Shown one piece after another: positions 5,507-7,001 of a DNA stretch of 7,001 nt. A program made the position numbers and the translations under genes. The stretch's first letter is position 1; every line of letters starts with the position of its first letter. Below the pieces are notes generated by a model. That model had not been told where the DNA came from. It searched no databases and worked only from the letters and a program-made list of their open reading frames with translations. The stretch covers positions 1 through 7,001 of the forward strand of contig CAINDZ010000305.1 of the NCBI GenBank assembly GCA_903847545.1, written 5' to 3'. Source of the stretch: an uncultured bacterium. Its GTDB lineage: Bacteria; Krumholzibacteriota; Krumholzibacteriia; LZORAL124-64-63.

Positions 5507-7001
5507 GGACGCCACTCCCGACACGCTGAGGCACGTCGGCGGCAGCCCCGACCGCACCGAGGCGGCGGCGAAGCTGACCGGCCAGGCGCTGTACGTCAGC
5601 GACATGACGCTGCCCGGCATGCTCTACGCGCAGGTGACCAAGAGCCCGCACGCGCGGGCGCGCATCCGCGGCATCGACACCAGCAAGGCCGCGGCCGTGC
5701 CGGGCGTGCGCGCGGTGCTGACGGGCGCCGAGCTGGAGTACCGCATCGGCCTGTACGTGGTGGACAAGTACCTGCTGGCGCGCGGCGAGGTGCGCCACTT
5801 CGGCGAGGCGGTGGCCGCGGTGGCCGCCGACACGCTGGAGATCGCGCGGCGCGCGGCCGACCTGGTCGAGGTCGACTACGAGGTGCTGCCGCCGGTGCTC
5901 AACCACATGGACGCGTTGAAGGACGGCGCGCCGCTGGTGCACCCGGACCTCGGGAAGTACGACCACGTGTCGGCGGTGTTCACGCCCATCCCGGGCACGA
6001 ACATCGCGAACCAGTCGAAGCTGCGGAAGGGCGACGTCGAGAAGGGCTTCAGTGAGGCCGAGTGGCTCATCGAGCGCGAGTACACGAATCCCTCGGTGCA
6101 GCACGTGCCGATGGAGACGCACGTCGCCATCGCCCAGTGGAAGGCCGGCGACGAGGTCGACATCTGGACCAGCTGCCAGTCGCCGTTCGCGGTGCGCAAC
6201 CTGTTCTGCTACACATTCAAGCTGCCGCTGACGAACGTGCGCGTGATGGTGCCGCATGTGGGCGGCGCCTTCGGCGGCAAGGCGGGTATCCACCTGGAGC
6301 CGCTGGTGGCGTGCCTGTCGCGCAAGGCGGGCGGGCGCCCGGTGAAGTTCCAGGCCTCGCGCGAGGAGGAGTTCAGCCTGCTGCCCTGCCGCAGCGCGCT
6401 GACCTACCGGATCAAGACGGGCGTGGCCGCGGACGGCAAGATCATCGCCCAGAAGATGACGATGTACTGGGACGCCGGCGCCTACGCCGACTACGCGGTG
6501 AACGTGACGCGGGCGTCGGGCTACTCGGCGGCGGGTCCGTACGAGATCCCCAACGCGTGGGTGGACGCCTTCACGGTCTACACGAACAAGCCGTACGGCA
6601 CGGCGTACCGCGGCTTCGGGCATGTGGAGTTCTTCTGGGGCCTCGAGCGCCACATGGAGCTGGTGGCCGAGGTCATCGGCATGGATCCGCTGGCGTTCCG
6701 GCGGTTGAACACATTGAAGCCGGGCGCGATCACGCTGACGGGCGAGAAGATCACCGCGAACACCGGCAACCCGACGAAGTGCCTGGACGTGGTGGCCGAG
6801 TCGATCGGTTACGGCCGGCTGTCGGCGGACGAGGTTGCGCGCGAGAAGGCGACGGGACGAAAGATCGGCAAGGGCATCGCCTCGCTGCACAAGGCGCCGG
6901 CCATGCCGCCGTTCACGGCCTCGAGCGTGGTCCTGAAGATGAACTCGGACGGCACGGTGGTGGTCAACGCGGGCCTGACCGAGATCGGTCAGGGCGCGGC
7001 C
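5499..7001 (+). CDS. Molybdenum hydroxylase molybdopterin-binding (large) subunit, 3' end cut by window
   Basis: The frame from ATG 5499 is open to the window edge, giving 501 codons of a subunit that is usually about 750-800 residues. The N-terminal aldehyde oxidase/xanthine dehydrogenase a/b hammerhead domain is visible: GGSPDRTEAAAKLTGQALYVSD, split at residues 14-25 and 26-35, then MLYAQVTKSPHARARI, and the VRHFGEAVAAVAAD segment. The molybdopterin-binding domain follows, with G255-G-A-F-G-G-K, T368-A-Y-R-G-F-G-H-V-E and, at the edge, E495-I-G-Q-G. The Y-R-G-F-G loop is that of the xanthine dehydrogenase/aldehyde oxidoreductase group. It is not the A-Y-R-C-S-F-R loop with the copper-binding cysteine of aerobic CO dehydrogenase, so CO oxidation is unlikely. 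The catalytic glutamate near the C-terminus lies beyond the window. The gene overlaps the FeS-subunit gene by 8 bases. The enzyme probably hydroxylates an aromatic, heterocyclic or aldehyde substrate using water; which one cannot be said. Confidence 0.93.
   Translation, partial: MLEDATPDTLRHVGGSPDRTEAAAKLTGQALYVSDMTLPGMLYAQVTKSPHARARIRGIDTSKAAAVPGVRAVLTGAELEYRIGLYVVDKYLLARGEVRHFGEAVAAVAADTLEIARRAADLVEVDYEVLPPVLNHMDALKDGAPLVHPDLGKYDHVSAVFTPIPGTNIANQSKLRKGDVEKGFSEAEWLIEREYTNPSVQHVPMETHVAIAQWKAGDEVDIWTSCQSPFAVRNLFCYTFKLPLTNVRVMVPHVGGAFGGKAGIHLEPLVACLSRKAGGRPVKFQASREEEFSLLPCRSALTYRIKTGVAADGKIIAQKMTMYWDAGAYADYAVNVTRASGYSAAGPYEIPNAWVDAFTVYTNKPYGTAYRGFGHVEFFWGLERHMELVAEVIGMDPLAFRRLNTLKPGAITLTGEKITANTGNPTKCLDVVAESIGYGRLSADEVAREKATGRKIGKGIASLHKAPAMPPFTASSVVLKMNSDGTVVVNAGLTEIGQGAA

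Noticed and set aside
5442..6890. 482-codon antisense open frame across the molybdenum subunit
   Set aside because: Same kind of shadow of a GC-biased gene; the sense frame holds the molybdopterin motifs.
5499..7001. Aerobic CO dehydrogenase large subunit (coxL)
   Set aside because: The active-site loop reads A-Y-R-G-F-G and lacks the cysteine of the CoxL A-Y-R-C-S-F-R motif.

Overview
The window is very GC-rich, with strong G/C preference at third codon positions, and is almost entirely coding on the + strand. It suggests a high-GC bacterium with a versatile catabolism (a proteobacterial or similar soil or sediment lineage), but nothing in it fixes the taxon. I see no RNA gene, insertion sequence, CRISPR array, origin or attachment site. 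Bases 1-35 hold only the ribosome-binding site of the first gene, and possibly the tail of an upstream gene that cannot be judged.

The layout is one tightly packed gene string, probably one operon. (1) 36-914 is a metal-dependent cyclase/kynurenine-formamidase-family hydrolase. (2) After a 68-base gap with a perfect GC hairpin comes 983-1675, a small protein resembling a degenerate GNAT acyltransferase. (3) 1675-2874 is a thiolase-fold protein of the SCP-x type that lacks the catalytic cysteines. (4) 2884-3267 is a DUF35 zinc-ribbon/OB-fold protein, the usual partner of such thiolases. (5) 3284-4216 is a DUF2877 (AllH-family) protein with a GTG start. (6-8) 4206-5021, 5018-5506 and 5499 to the window edge are the FAD, [2Fe-2S] and molybdopterin subunits of a xanthine-dehydrogenase-family molybdenum hydroxylase, in the order FAD-FeS-Mo. 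Five of the seven junctions have overlaps or gaps under 10 bases (overlaps of 1, 11, 4 and 8 bases and a 9-base gap), which suggests translational coupling.

Taken together the set looks catabolic. A molybdenum hydroxylase would insert a water-derived oxygen into an aromatic, N-heterocyclic or aldehyde substrate. A cyclase-family hydrolase could open a cyclic amide, lactone or similar bond. A thiolase-fold/DUF35 pair would act on a CoA thioester. The substrate cannot be named from the sequence.

The most unusual point is the thiolase-like protein. The nucleophilic cysteine position is proline (Pro88), and the cysteine of the SCP-x HDCF motif is alanine, while both active-site histidines remain. 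That pattern, together with the DUF35 partner, recalls the Ltp2-ChsH2(DUF35) retro-aldolase of steroid side-chain degradation more than a true thiolase.
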